A stretch of DNA of 64,000 nt from Diphasiastrum complanatum (GCA_029204225.1 CM055102.1:24089390-24153389); one strand, 5' to 3'. Positions 50,447-63,253 are shown, numbered from the stretch's first letter. Program-made: numbers and translations. The notes: generated from the sequence alone by a model not told the origin.

Positions 50447-51840
50447 GCATGTGTGAAAAAAAATATCGTCATATATACAATATCGGGTCGAATGGCACCA
50501 CAATGGAGTACAATGATGTCTGATGAACAATATGAAAACTAAGACTTCGGCTCGTCTTGATAATCCAATGAGTATGAGTTGCCTATATCACATGTGTTTG
50601 CAAATGACTTAGAGGGTGACATGAGTTGTGGTGAGTCCTTGCCTCTGCCTCTGCCTCTGCTGCCCCTACCTGTTGCCCAACCTCTACCCCTACCCTTGTG
50701 CCCCTCTCCCTCCCCCGCTTCCCTTTGGCTACCTCCAACCACTCCTCCTCTGGCGCTCCCTCTATCTCGGCCTCTCATTTGCGATTATGTACCCTGAGAA
50801 TGCCCTATTGGCCTACAACTGGCTGTGATGCTTCTCTCCTCCAACTATTACAACTTTCTAAGATCTCCAATTGCCTTGAAGGTTGATGCACACTCCAAAC
50901 AAGTGATGACACATCGTATCTACCCATCTAGAGGGTAGTCGACCACCCCCATGCACTGGAGTTACTGACAACATCATGCCCAGTCAAGCCTCCAACGATA
51001 ATTGGCGTCCCATACCACCAGCCATCCCCCTCGGCTCTCCTTATCATACATCTCTTGGTTGCTGCAGAGGTAACCGATGTTGTGCATGTGTATGCATGTG
51101 CATGCTCCACCATGTCACAGGTCGCAACTAATCCTCTCTCAAGGAACACTACTCTCGATCAAAGGGCCCTAAGCCTCACTCGAACTTCACTAGGTCTTGC
51201 TCCATATTCATGAGCATTAGTCCTATTGGCAAAAAAACCGCACCATGCGTTAGTACATATAATTCATTGGTCGTATGCAAATTTGACTACATTTGTGACT
51301 AGAGGTCCAAGTGTGTAAACAAATACTTGGGCCAAGCCACAAACAATCGGTGTACTACACCCATCCTGCATGGAGCTCCAAGTTGGCCGATGGAAGTACT
51401 CCCATATGGTCTCTCAGATCTATAAGATCTCGTCCTTCTATGAGAGAGACATTGCAATGATTGGACGACGTTGGCAAGCACATTTGCAAAGTGAAAATGC
51501 AACAATCTTGAATTAGATCAAGTAAAACAAACTGGAGGGAGTGACTTGTGGTCGTCCAATGCACAAGCCTGAAATGCCTCACCGATGCAGTCCATGAACT
51601 CATATATGAGATGTGCACCCCTCACAATCTACTAGGCACAACACATAAAAAATGGATCGCAATATATCCACAAGCTTCGTTGCCTATGTTCGTAATTCTC
51701 TCCAAACACGGTGGTCTGGAAGTGGACGACATCTGTCGTGCAACCTCTAAAGTCTTGAAAGCCATCATTGGCCGTCTTCCTCAGCAAAGGGTCATGTGCT
51801 ACCAGTAATCACTCCCAAACCACGAAGTAGTAAGCAAAGC
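50447..51840. other. Intergenic, unclassified repeat-like sequence
   Basis: 50630-50780 is CCTCTGCC/CCTACCC-rich, giving an antisense glycine/arginine-rich reading and a sense proline/leucine-rich one; both look like low complexity, not genes. ORFs at 51355-51618 (-) and 51548-51808 (+) have no motif I recognise. Confidence 0.35.
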
Positions 51841-51869
51841 GGGTGGGAGGGAGAGGTGGGGAATCTTTT

Positions 51870-52440
51870 TGGGGCCCACCCCCCCAATGCACACAATGCG
51901 CAAATGTATGGGGATATGCACTTTCCCCATACATGCATCCCCGTCCCCATCATTTTTAGTTAAGAAAGTGTGTATGCATGGGTGAGGAGAGGAGGATGCA
52001 TGGGTACACCCATACAGATGTGCACCACATGCGCACAAATATTTATATATATATACTAGTAAGGAGTGCCCGTCATTGACGGGCAATGGAGGCCGATCTT
52101 CATAGAAATGCATTTTTATTTCAACCTTTCCCGTGGAAAGTCTGATAATATAAATCATTTTTTGCAAAAAAGTATGGTAGTTTGAGTATATGGTCCTCAC
52201 AAGGAATGGATGGTAGAGTTCTAAAATCCCTCTCTGTTGACAACAAGCCATCACAAGACCTCGACTTTGGATAATTTGAATTTGGAGTGGGCCCCTTAGA
52301 TGCATGCATGGGGAGGAGGGCCATGAAATCTTTTCCCCATACATGCATTCTCCTCCCCAAGCTTTTTAGTTTGAAAAAGCTTATGCATGGGTGAGGGGAG
52401 GAGCATGCATGGTGCACCCATACACATGCGCAAAACTGTA
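51870..52440. repeat. Two direct copies of a 150-bp segment around a Helitron end
   Basis: GGGCCCAC, TTTTCCCCATACATGCAT, TTTTTAGTT, GCATGGGTGAGG.GAGGA and ACACCCATACA occur in the same order at 51875-52020 and 52290-52435. The minus-strand Helitron 3' end (52055-52099) lies between them. Confidence 0.7.
52055..52099 (-). mobile_element. Helitron 3' end (minus strand)
   Basis: The minus strand reads GATCGGCCTCCATT, hairpin GCCCGTC-AAT-GACGGGC (52068-52084), ACTCCTTA and CTAGT ending at 52055. It differs from the plus-strand end at 50371-50414 by two bases. The body would lie to the right. It also ends at an AT repeat. Confidence 0.78.
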
Positions 52441-52455
52441 CATGAGTTTAAATAT

Positions 52456-52646
52456 ATGTGTCTGTGTGTGTGTGTATATATGTATATATATATATGTATA
52501 AATGGGTATATATACATATATATGTATATACATGATATATATATATACATTATATATGTATACATATATATGTGCATATATCTGTAGCATATATATGTAC
52601 ATATGTATATATATACATATAGATAGATATATATACGTATAGATAG

Positions 52647-52730
<84 letters not shown>

Positions 52731-52731
52731 C
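52456..52731. repeat. Compound (TA)n, (TATG)n and (GA)n microsatellite
   Basis: About 210 bases of TA/TATG/TACA units, then a pure TA run (52655-52702) and a GA run (52702-52730). Apparent tyrosine/isoleucine-rich ORFs here are artefacts of the repeat. Confidence 0.92.
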
Positions 52732-52739
52732 TCATCACT

Positions 52740-55680
52740 ACATGCTTGTTATCCAGTTTGGTGCTTAACAACTTTCAAAACGTTTGGTGCATAGTTGTTT
52801 TTGCACACAAACCACAACGATATAGTTTGAATCCAACATAAAACATTATTTCAACTTATCTACCTTGAAATGGACCATACTCTACTTGGAACTATTGGCA
52901 ACCTTCATAAATGCACTTCTCTTGTCAAGAGCTTTATTCTAATATCCATATTGCCCACCGAAAATAAAGAATGATTCTCAAAATACGTATGCAAAACCGT
53001 GATTCGTATCGCAATTTGAGATTCTATGTTGCACTATGATATGAACACTTCCACTCTTCATTGAAAAATAAACTCTATTGAAATGAAAAACGTGCCAAAA
53101 TGTTTAACTCATTGTAAGACATCTAGCAGCATTTTCATGGTGCAAAAAAATTCACTGATTAGTCATTATTATGTATGCTGATAGTTTATGATGTAAAAGA
53201 TCCTTTGAGTAGAGTGAGTGAGCATCCAAGCCTTCAAATTTTTAAAAATGTACCATTGCATACTTTGCTTTCCAAAGAAAGTCTTGGAAAAGAATTGCAC
53301 TAAAGCATTCATAAGATTCCTAGCCAATATTGAATGCACTATTGGCGAGACATAGTCGAAGCCAATAAAAATATTGTTTACAAGAGAGTTTGGGGATCTA
53401 CAGTAGCAATGGTAAAGTTAATTATTGTTGCTTTGAATTGAACGTTCTCAGCATTTTCTTTCAAGTTAAGAAATAGAGTTTTTTATTTGTGAACTTAGAA
53501 TATGCGAATGTCTTAACAAAATTAACTATTTAAGACATGTAAGATGTGAGATGTATGACATGTTGGATAAATAATAATCTCCATGAAATGGTAATGAAAA
53601 TTGACTTTTTTTTTCAATGGTGCATCATTCTCATGAAACCCTATCTTTAGAACAAGATTTCAATACAGTTTTGTGATGGGTGGTGCCTTGATGTTAGTCC
53701 AATTCAAGAGTTTGATGCCAAAAGTGTTTACTACACTAAAGAACCATCAAGATTTGACAGAGTCTATGAATCTAAAAAACAATAAACACCACAAGGTCCA
53801 CACTTTGGAAATTTCAAGGATCTCTATTTTATTGAAACACAATAATCTTATATGCTCGCTACTTTCTAAGCTAAGAGTATCATCATTTACCATTGTATTT
53901 TCTTCTCTCATCTAGATGAAGAGTTTAGAGTCTACCAAACTCATAAAAGGTGTGGATGCATCATGTGTATCCAATGATAGAATATTTAATAATAAAGCTT
54001 TTCTATACAAATACGTAAAAGCAAAAAAATTTACAATGATAGAAACCAGCAAGGACTTTTAGGGATCAAACTTTCTCTAATATCAAGAATTGCTTTTCTT
54101 GTAGGTAAGAAAAAGATAAGAGCATAAAATGTACAAACATTGGCAAAACTATCAAAATAGTGGAATAGTGGAAGAGCAATAGATTCAATCATTAGATCAT
54201 TACAAGTCTATCATCAATATTGAAATGTCCATAAAAGCAAAAGTAATATTGTTTTATTTTTTGCAATAAGTATGAAAAAACAACTCATGTTAAAAATAAT
54301 GATAATAAGCTACAAATAAATATGTCAGTGTTCATGTTAGGTAAATCGAATAATGTTGTGACACTATGGTCACTCCTTTTATACATACTTGAAGATTTAA
54401 AATAAGAATGCATGCTTCTGAATACAAAGGAATATTTGCTTCTTGCATAATAAAATCTCATCCTCATTCATATAAGTTTCTTCGTGTCTCATCTCCAATA
54501 GAACGTGTGCGCGTAGCATCATTGTTTGCTTTAAAATAGGATTCAAACATATTGTGCATTGCTTCATGATGTTGTACCTTGTCATCATTAGAATCATATT
54601 CATTATTTTTTGCTCCAATTATATTTGCCTTTTCAATTCACTTCATTCTTTGTCATGTGTATCAAAACCTGATAATGATTGTAACTGAACACAGATGGAT
54701 CAAATCCAGGCAATTGAATTTGATTTTTTGCCTAACACACATCAAAAAATAAAATGTGGTGATAAGATAGAGTGATGAGCATTACAAAAAAAAATGTAAA
54801 AAAAGAATCTTACAAAACAAAGTCTAAGCATCTTTAGAATTGATGTTTTTTTATCTCACTCCATATTCTAAAACAACAATAAATTTACATATCGTAGAAG
54901 TATCGGTTTTTGCAGCAAACTGCAAACCTGTAGTTCTCAGATTTTTTTACAAAATACAAAGATACATGTAAATTGTGACAGTTTGCATATCTACATGAGT
55001 TAAAGTACAAGTATTACAAAATCCAAAGTGTCAAATTCTGTGACTCTAATATTTTTATAGGTTTCACAAAAGCACAAAAAAATTGACCACCCTTATTATC
55101 ATACCATATCGCATTTACAAGGGATAGTGCCTTCAACTAAGAATAGTGATTCATGCAATTGTCTTATTATTGCAGCCTATCATTTTATGAAGTTCAATGA
55201 TTTTAAAAAAGGGTAGACTCACCAAGAATCTTTTGTCAATCAACAGAACTACTTACCAAGGTTACATTGTATTCTACTGAATGTGGATTTCTAACAATGA
55301 CTTTGATATTCTTGTAAAAAGTATTAGACATACCTGTGAAAAAATCAGATCCAATGATGGCATAAATGGATCCATGAACGTTGGCTAAATTGGGTGCACA
55401 TCAACATCAACAATGTAGAAAATCTCATTTTTAGCATGCTAGCTTAGGTAAAGTCATGAAAAATACACATTGAATGATAAAATCCAATTGCCTACTATCC
55501 ATTTCCACACTACAACAATTGTACAATAGTCCTCACACGTGTGAAATCATTCCATACAAGTTTAGATGCATTCTACACACTAAAATCACCAATATCAAGA
55601 GAGAAGAGATAGAAAAAGACAAGAGGATAGAAGAAGAAAGCTCTCCAAACTACCACTTCACCATCCCTCTTAATTAAGCA
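52740..55680. other. Intergenic AT-rich sequence; nothing recognised
   Basis: About 2.9 kb with only short ORFs. A palindromic CTCACACGTGTGA at 55533-55545 is echoed at 57431. The left edge of the copia remnant is uncertain and could reach into this stretch. Confidence 0.4.
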
Positions 55681-55682
55681 AG

Positions 55683-56860
55683 CATCCTTTCCAAAGTCAA
55701 CTTGAAAGCCCTCATCAAGCATTGGACTTTGGACCAACAACACTAATGAGATTCATCGTGAGATTAGGCACAAAAAGTGCATCATTAAGAGTCATAGTGG
55801 ATCCAACACCAATTCGTACACTACCAATTCCTTCTATCTTGCATCTATCATTAGGAATGGACATGAACTTTCTAGATCCATTCTAAGGTGCAAGATGAGT
55901 GAAAAATTTTCTTGAACTAGTCATATGAGAACTAGCTCCACTATCTATCCACCATGCATTTCTATCTTCAAAACTAGAAGAAGAGTACATTGACATCATG
56001 AGAGATTCTTCCTGATAACTCTCTTCTACCTCACCTTCACTCTCTTTAGTAAGATTAGCTTGCTTGAAGAACTTTTTTTTTTGAAACAATTAGAAGCAAA
56101 ATGCTCCTTCTTACCACAAAAAAAAACACTTCTTGTTGGATTTGCAACTTGTTGATGATTGTGAGTAATCCTCATCACTCTCCTCCTTGGATTTGTCCTT
56201 CGTGAAATGTTGATGTGGCTCTTTGCCCCTTCCTGTTGGCTTGTCCTTTGACGAGAATGCTTTCTCCTCTTCACCATCCTTCAAAGAAAGTTGATTGATC
56301 CACACTCCTTGGAAATGAGAACTCTTTGTAGTGCCTCCAAGCTTGGAAGCTCCTCCTTGATTCCATAAGATTGCACAATATTGTCAAATTCATCTCTCAA
56401 TCCATTAAGGATCACTTGCTCTCTATAAAGATCTCTCATTCTCAACACATAATTTGAGGCACTCTCATCACTCTGAGTGAGCAACCTAGAGGTATTCTTG
56501 GCCCCATAAATGGATTTTAGTGTGTCCCAAGCCTCCTTGGATGAGGTACATGAGCGAATCTCTCTCAACACCCCATTTGATACATTCGTCTTCATTATAT
56601 GTAGGGCCATCCTTGGGGATTCTTGTACTTTTGGACCTCTTGGAGCACTTGTGGCTTCTATTGAGAAATTGAGTGTTGTCTTGATCAAATCTAATAATTT
56701 CATGTGTAGAAAGTGGATCTTTGTGATCATTAACATGTTTTTGATCAAATTGGTAAAAAATAGACTATTTTCAATTCTTGTGGTTGGATCATTGATACAC
56801 AAGTTCCATTTGTTTGTGAATAGATCATTCTTCTAGAATCTAGATCAAGAAGTCTAGTTT
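55683..56860 (-). pseudogene. Ty1/copia gag-protease remnant
   Basis: In order on the minus strand: a gag of the UBN2 type (EAWDTLKSIYGAKNTSRLL, NYVLRMRDLYREQVILNGLRDEFD), a CCHC zinc knuckle CFFCGKKEHFASNC (CX2CX4HX4C), and the copia protease start NAWWIDSGASSHMT with the DSG active site, continuing to a LNDALFVPNLTMNLISV block. Frame changes and stops separate the pieces. No integrase or RT follows on the left, so the element is truncated after the protease. Confidence 0.85.
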
Positions 56861-58724
56861 TGCATGTAGATTTTGATTCTTATCAATAGTATAGTAGTAT
56901 GAATGTGTATGAATTCTCGAAGTTTGAATAGGATCTTTTGTGAAAAAGGTTTTTAACATTTTCAAGAGTGTTTCAAAATCTTTTAGGTTCATGATTCATT
57001 CTAGTGGTGTGATCATTTGTTGATCAAGATTTATCGATTCTATGTGTTGTTGACTAGTTGTGAGATTAAGAGAGACATTTGTGTAGTTCCAAATCTTTGT
57101 GATTTCATTTCTTGAAAATTCATATGAGTGCTAAGTGCATTGGAACATGTTGAAGAAGTTTGACCATCATGGCAAACTAAGGAGCGTTCTTGTTGGAGAG
57201 CAATGATAGTATTACCCCAAGCAACTACTCGATATGGAAGGTAAGGATGGAATGATATGATGGATATTGTGTTAGGTAATGAAGAAGAACCTTATATTAT
57301 CCAAGATCAAATCATTTATTGAAAGAAGGCCAAGAGGTCTTTACACATCATCAAGATGAATATCTCAAAGCCCACATCTAGGGTGCTCACTCTAACGAGG
57401 CAAATTTTTCAAAGCTATCAAAAGTGTACGTTTCACACGTGTGAAGACAGCCAAAAGTGTGTGATTGATTTTCTAAGGAATGTGTGATTGCACATGAAAC
57501 TATCTCTTGATTGTAGCTACCAATCGATCTTGACAATCTTCAAGTGCAAAACCACACAAGCATGCATCTACCCACTAAAGAGCTATCAAAAGCTATCATT
57601 CACATAATGAGAAGTTACTTGATGAAAAACTAAGTCCCAAAACAGATTGCTCTCAAGTAAATAGAGCACATACACTCGGGTAGAGAGAGAACATAGAAAA
57701 AAACAGTGTTGAAATAAAAAATACTCACCAAAACTTGATTATCATCATTCCAATATTATGTACAAACTAGAGCACTTCTCAAATAGTGCTACCTCGTGTT
57801 CTTGGTCAATGGCAACAAATGCACAAAACAACCAAGAGAGGAGCACAAAAGCACCTCTCTATATTACATCCCAATCTCCACATCCTCAATCTCTTCACTA
57901 ACAGTTGCTCCATACCAAGAAGCATAAACAGTTGATACATTTGGTGCCCAACTGCAAAGCCAATCTACGTGATATCATGAACTAGTCGTTCAAGATATTC
58001 TAGTACTGATTAAGAATAATAAGCAAATGAGAAGGTGATGCTTTTAATCACAGAATACTTTCTTTCTGATAAAATGACTCAAGAGCTGGCAATGAATTAC
58101 CTATTTATCAATAGACCACAATCAAGAATAAACACTCATTAATAAAGCAGACCATAGTCCACATATCATAAAAATAAGTTTCCACCTATTTTTACCCAAA
58201 GTCACCTGCTGGAATTGTTGAAAGCAACTTAACTGCTTCTAAAATTACTAGACTGATGAGTTGATACTATCTTACCTTTGAGAAAAACATTTTCTCTTGT
58301 GACTAGGGTGGGGTTTGCGACTCGTTAGTTTCAAGAAAGTTGCAATGCAACCACAGAACAGTGTACCATGGCATCATGACTTGTGATTTGCAAAAGTAAA
58401 GATTCTTGTATGAATTACATGGAGGCCAATGATTTAGCAAGTCTAAGAATTCTCCAACCGAATACAAGCTTTCAATCCCTTACAAACAATACCTAGGGAT
58501 GAATTTTAACTCTCAGCAACACAGCCTCCTTATTGGCAAGTTCGTAGTATGAAAAAGAGAAATCGATCATAATATTAATGTTGCCTTCAGTTTTGCAATG
58601 CTTTTCCATTATGTGTGGTGCGCACTGTGCAGAGGTACAAGCTGTGAAATTCACTTAGTGCAGATGGAAAAACGCATCTGATTTTCCTTTCTGAACAAAG
58701 AGCACAACCACATTTTGGAAATAA
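56861..58724. other. Intergenic; may include copia leader/LTR, otherwise nothing recognised
   Basis: For a minus-strand copia element the 5' LTR should lie here, but no tRNA primer site or paired LTR was found. A 14-bp palindrome TTCACACGTGTGAA is at 57429-57442. The last part precedes the 3' end of the DA1 gene and may include its 3' UTR. Confidence 0.35.
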
Positions 58725-61700
58725 TTACACAGGAAAAGATCCTGTCAATTTAATGTGGTCTAAAGTTCGCTTCAGACCAAACTGCACAACAGCTTGATGA
58801 CCAGTCCTGAATCCTTGTCCATATGCAGGAGATGAATCCATTGCTATCTGGTGAAGAAAAAATTCTCTAAGACGATCATGATTGAAGGACTTGGGTTTAC
58901 TCTTCCCAGTCGATGAACTGCTAGAACCAATCTGAGAATCCAACCACATGTGCGCTATGACTTGACATATACCCTCTTCCACTACTGGATCAAGAAGGTG
59001 AGGAAAACCTAACATCAAAACCATCATTAGTTGCAAACAAAGGATGAAGTGCACTGAAGCAACAAACTCTATTATTCTTGAAGAGATGTCAAAAAGTTAA
59101 AAGAAAACTAATCGCAAAGTGAATAACAGAGATTTGCTACAAGATGCAGCAACTTCTTAATCAATTATAGCCGCTTGGCTTCTTGAGTACTCAGTTCTTA
59201 GAACTTTTCTTGTTCTTTCTGCAGCTTTAAGCAGAGTCATGAATGTACACTTTGTAAGAAGCACTATGTTGTTTAAGATTTACTATCGCTAGAGAAGCAG
59301 AAATTTGGGTCTTTACAAACACATTCTAATCTAAAGGTTCACTCTCAGACTTCATCCATTTCTTTCACAAGATATGCTAGCAGAAAAATATACTGATTGA
59401 TTGTATGGAAAGCTAGAAGTGATCGCAGTTTATAAAAAGACCAAGAAACCAGTTACAAGTGTCAATGAGGAACGTATAACAGTAATTCATGTGAAAACCT
59501 CAATATTGGAACAGAATCTGGAAGATATGATATCAGAAGATTATTATTAAAAAAAGTCGTTAGTTTTTAGTTCCATTTGTTCAGTCATGACTCTCACACC
59601 CATTTGTTGGTGATCAGACATCTTGACAGCTTCAAAAAATGTAGATATAAAGAGCAACAATATTCTTGTGGGAATCATGAATTTACAAAGAGAAATTGAG
59701 CAATCAAGCTGCAGTTGATTTTCTAGCAATAACTATCATGTTCAATAGAGCCCACAACAAAAAAAATAAAAAACCTGGTTAGAGCTTATTACCATTCAAG
59801 CGAAGCCATGCATGCATCAATTCATGGGCTAATATTGAACCACTCAGCAACCTGGAAATGACAACAAGGTATGAAAACGACATGATGGCAAGAGGAAATC
59901 TATACCCTGAAAGTAATAATAGACTGCAACATGATGATCGAAACTCCTTACAGTAACCTTTATAAAGGATAATCCTTCAATTCACCATATGCCCTATTAC
60001 AGGACACAGTTTTGCCAAAAGCAGCAGAAAGCCTACTTGGCAAGACAACTGACACAATCTTATAAGCAGTTTACCTGGGAAGACCAAACAAAACAAGGAT
60101 GGCAGTAACTTCACAATGTCGGGTTAGTTTCATAGATTCAGTTCTCATCTCCCCAAAAGGAATATGACGAGAGGGCCGTGGCCTTCTGTATACCTGCAGT
60201 AGAGAATCCAAAATGTTTACAGAATAAAAAAACAACACGTTGTACTGAAACTACAAAGATTTGACTCAAGAATCCAAGCCAGCTCTGGTAGCACAAGTCA
60301 TTCAGTTCGAAAACCCCATGGAAGTTGCAATTCAGATTGTGTTTGGAGCTATCCTTCACTAACCAGATCAAAAGCAGCACTCAATAAACTCTCAACTATC
60401 CTAGCCTTAGAACTTGACGCTAAGCTCCCAACCACAGGCTGTATAATGGCAAAATAGAAGGTCCCCAAAGACCATTTTCTAATCCGCACATTATGCCAAT
60501 TCATATTATGAAATTCGAGTAGTATAAAAATAAATATACATGTAAGCAGTCATGACCTGTATGTAGACAACAGACAACAAATACCAGCAAAGAATAGTGC
60601 CCTATGTCTTAGTATTTATGAATCCCTGCTTCCTAGCACTTCAATTTTATTCTTTGTAAATATAAGTCAAATGTTCTTGAGGTAACAAAAATTCCGTGAC
60701 AAATGTTTATCTACAAAATGTTAGCTATTTCACAGAATTTACCTACATCTACGTTTATTCCTAAAGCGTAGATGAGGCTGGTTCTTACCGTGCTAATAGT
60801 CTGCTCCTCAGACAGGCAAAGCCCTCTAGTCTCAGGTAGATGATGAGAGCCCTGCAAGAGTACCAGTGATAATATGCACTTCATATACAGCCTAAGCAGA
60901 AAAACAACTGAAAAGCTGCGAGTCACTAGTCAACCAAAAGTATAACACACAAATCAACAAAAGTTCTGATCTGTCCACAAGTAGCTGGCCATCAAGCCGC
61001 TAATAATCACAACAAAAATGTTAAGAGAACATTTCACTCGTTTTAATAAATGGTTCATACGCTAAGTCTTACATCTTTCTCATTTTGGCGAGCTTCGTTC
61101 AAAGCTTGTCTCTCCACTAAAAGCATTGGTATTGGTTGTGGCATTTTCATATTCATGCCTTCATAGAAGTCTTGAATCTCGTGGTAAAGAGGTTGGCATT
61201 CATGTGTGTCCATAACTGCTGTATCCAGGCACTCCAAACAGAGCTTCCGACCATCATCTAAGCCTATGTAACGTGCATCTCTTGGCTATCCACAGCAGCA
61301 AATAACAGAAAATCATTTACAACAAAAGATAAGTTGCTGCTTTTATTTTGATATGCAGCTCAATAACACAGTTCAGGTTAGAATAAAAGCAATTCCTCTT
61401 TCGAAAATATAAGTTCAAATGTTACAAACACAGGTTTAAAAGGTCTTTTACAGCAAAGCAGGCTTCCCTGCCACTGCAATAAGTTCTGCAAGGCTCTATT
61501 TTCAAGCTCTCAAAAATATTACTTATTAGGTGGGCCTCAAGAAAAAAGCACGAAGCTTCTAAGCACAAATGAAGGCAATTCACCTCCTCAGCTTTACTGA
61601 ATGGCATAAAGCTCCTAAAGAACCCACCTCCATACGTTCACAGCTGCAACATCGTGGAGTACCATCCTCTTCATGAGCAGGACAGTACTTTTGACCCCAA

Positions 61701-61747
61701 AATGGATGTGCGCGATACTCAATTAGACGAGCAGAATTTGGTGGAAT
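58725..61747 (-). CDS. DA1: DA1-family LIM/metallopeptidase protein, 3' part (5' end not found)
   Basis: Six minus-strand exons: 61747-61628, 61285-61073, 60851-60789, 60193-60075, 59851-59793, 59008-58725 (stop TAA 58725-58727), all GT-AG, phases consistent, 286 codons including stop. They encode IPPNSARLIEYRAHPFWGQKYCPAHEEDGTPRCCSCERME (LIM-like zinc module), LCLECLDTAVMD, LLVERQALNEARQ, LPETRGLCLSEEQT, ILAHELMHAWLRL and VEEGICQVIAHMWL, ending LDHIKLTGSFPV. HELMH is the zinc HExxH of DA1 peptidases (HEMMH in Arabidopsis) and the glutamate of VEEGICQV is the likely third ligand. DA1 proteins are ubiquitin-activated peptidases that limit cell proliferation in organs. The ubiquitin-interacting motifs and first LIM domain must be upstream; I did not see them in 61748-64000. 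It could be DA1 or a DA1-related (DAR) paralogue. Confidence 0.93.
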
Positions 61748-62402
61748 CTGCAATACAATAAGTACACAGATTCTCGTATTAACAAAATACAATGGATTGT
61801 TATGTTGCTTAAGAGTAAGTACAGCTGACCTCCAGGCAATCCAGAAATGCTAAAGTGCAATTAAAATGATAGGTGATACAATGTCAAAAAGAACCATCTT
61901 ATGAGTAGGTTTGGATTCAGAAATCTAAGCAATTACCACCATAATACCTTAACTTGGAAGTGCAGAGAACTTTGAACTGGTCCACATGTTTAGCCTCCAT
62001 TCAGATAGAATTCACACTTGAATTGTGCATATCATTTGGATGAAAACTTAACATTTGGAAGCCATAAAAAGTCAAGGCCAAACTGTGATGTGAGTCTTTC
62101 TCACTACCATACCATTAACAAGAAACATTTCACAAAAGCCTTATTCAAAGCTTTTTCTCAAAAGTACGAACTCGTGATTGCAAGATTTAAGTCTTAAATA
62201 CAATTAAGAATTCCAAGTCAAGAGGCAGTGGAAATAGTAATTAGTTGAATTTTTTGAGCATAGGAATATATCATCAGACATTGTATTTGATAGTTTCCAA
62301 AAACGTACTAGAAGTAACTTGCACGTGCTCAATAAGTGTAAATGATTGTTTTGGAATGCCTATATTTTATCCAAAAAAATTGTAAAAAGCAAATGTATGC
62401 AT
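61748..62402. other. Probable DA1 intron; nothing recognised
   Basis: AT-rich. No LIM or UIM exon was seen on the minus strand. Confidence 0.45.
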
Positions 62403-62629
62403 ATCTGAAACAGACATGAGGGTCCAGGCCGGAATGCCCGCGTCCGGCGTCCGGACCCGGACGCGTCCAATTTTTTTTTTTTTTGAAGTCTTAAATTTTT
62501 TTTTAAAAATTAAAAAAAAAAAAACGGACGCGTCCGGACGCGGACGCACCCCTGACGCGTCCGCGTCCGGACGCGAACACGCGTCCTGACGCGCGTTCAC
62601 ATCCGGGTCCCGCTTCCTTAGATCTGAAA
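62403..62629. mobile_element. hAT-like non-autonomous element, CGGACGCGTCC family
   Basis: The element (62411-62621) lies between exact copies of ATCTGAAA (62403-62410, 62622-62629). Its arms are nearly pure CGTCCGGACG / GGACGCGTCC palindromes, very CpG-rich in an AT-rich region, and the core is a T run followed by an A run that can pair. Terminal repeats are imperfect (GAGGGTCC / GGGTCCCGC). No coding capacity. Confidence 0.68.
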
Positions 62630-63253
62630 TTCTGAATCATAAAATGATTACAGTCGAGACATTCACAATCTCACAAGAATTTTCAAAAAAGTACCCTATT
62701 GAAAAAATAACATTCCATAAATGCTTCTTGGTATTATCAACCCCTGGGATCACAGAGAATCAAACCTCAATGGGCAAGCCATACTCAAGCACAATACACC
62801 AACTCAACATGTGTGGAAAAATTAACATCGCATAAATGAATCATGGATGCAGCGGAATGCATTCCACTGCATCTACATTCCGGAACACAATCTGGAAAAA
62901 CTTTTTTTTTCCAACTAAATTTTTTTTTTATCACAACAGGTTTTTGACACTCAAAATCGGATTTTTTTCAAACCTCAAAACTTTACTAACACCAGGAACC
63001 AATTTGAACCTCAAAAAACAACAAAAAAAAAACAAAAATTAAAAAATAGCAGCATTCCGGGAAACCCTAATAGAAATTCCCAAACGCGCTCTAGAATTCT
63101 TAGCGCAGGCATGAGATGATTGGTGTTCCAAGGTATTATCTATGCTTAAGCTGCAAAGACTTGATCCTCTGAATGAAGACTCGGTGACATGACCTTAATT
63201 TTTTCGTTTTTCAATATAATTGATCAATTACTATTCCTTCATAGAAAAATATA
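62630..63253. other. Probable DA1 intron, with one palindrome-rich patch
   Basis: GCGGAATGCATTCC (near 62850), ATTCCGGAA (62878) and GCATTCCGGGAA (63052) frame a T- and A-rich core. This looks like a further short element of the same build, but no target duplication was found. Confidence 0.35.

Noticed and set aside
50047-50523. 158-codon plus-strand ORF
   Set aside because: Most of it is the 20-bp minisatellite followed by the Helitron hairpin; not a gene.
50539-50778. Antisense glycine/arginine-rich ORF resembling an RGG-box protein
   Set aside because: It comes from a CCTCTGCC/CCTACCC low-complexity stretch, with no start context, no splice partners and an equally open proline-rich sense frame.
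52296-52771. Several tyrosine/isoleucine-rich ORFs
   Set aside because: All are readings of the TA/TATG microsatellite.
62843-63110. Further 8-bp-flanked element with GGAATGCATTCC ends
   Set aside because: Palindromic words are present, but I could not find a matching flanking duplication, so it is listed only as a patch.
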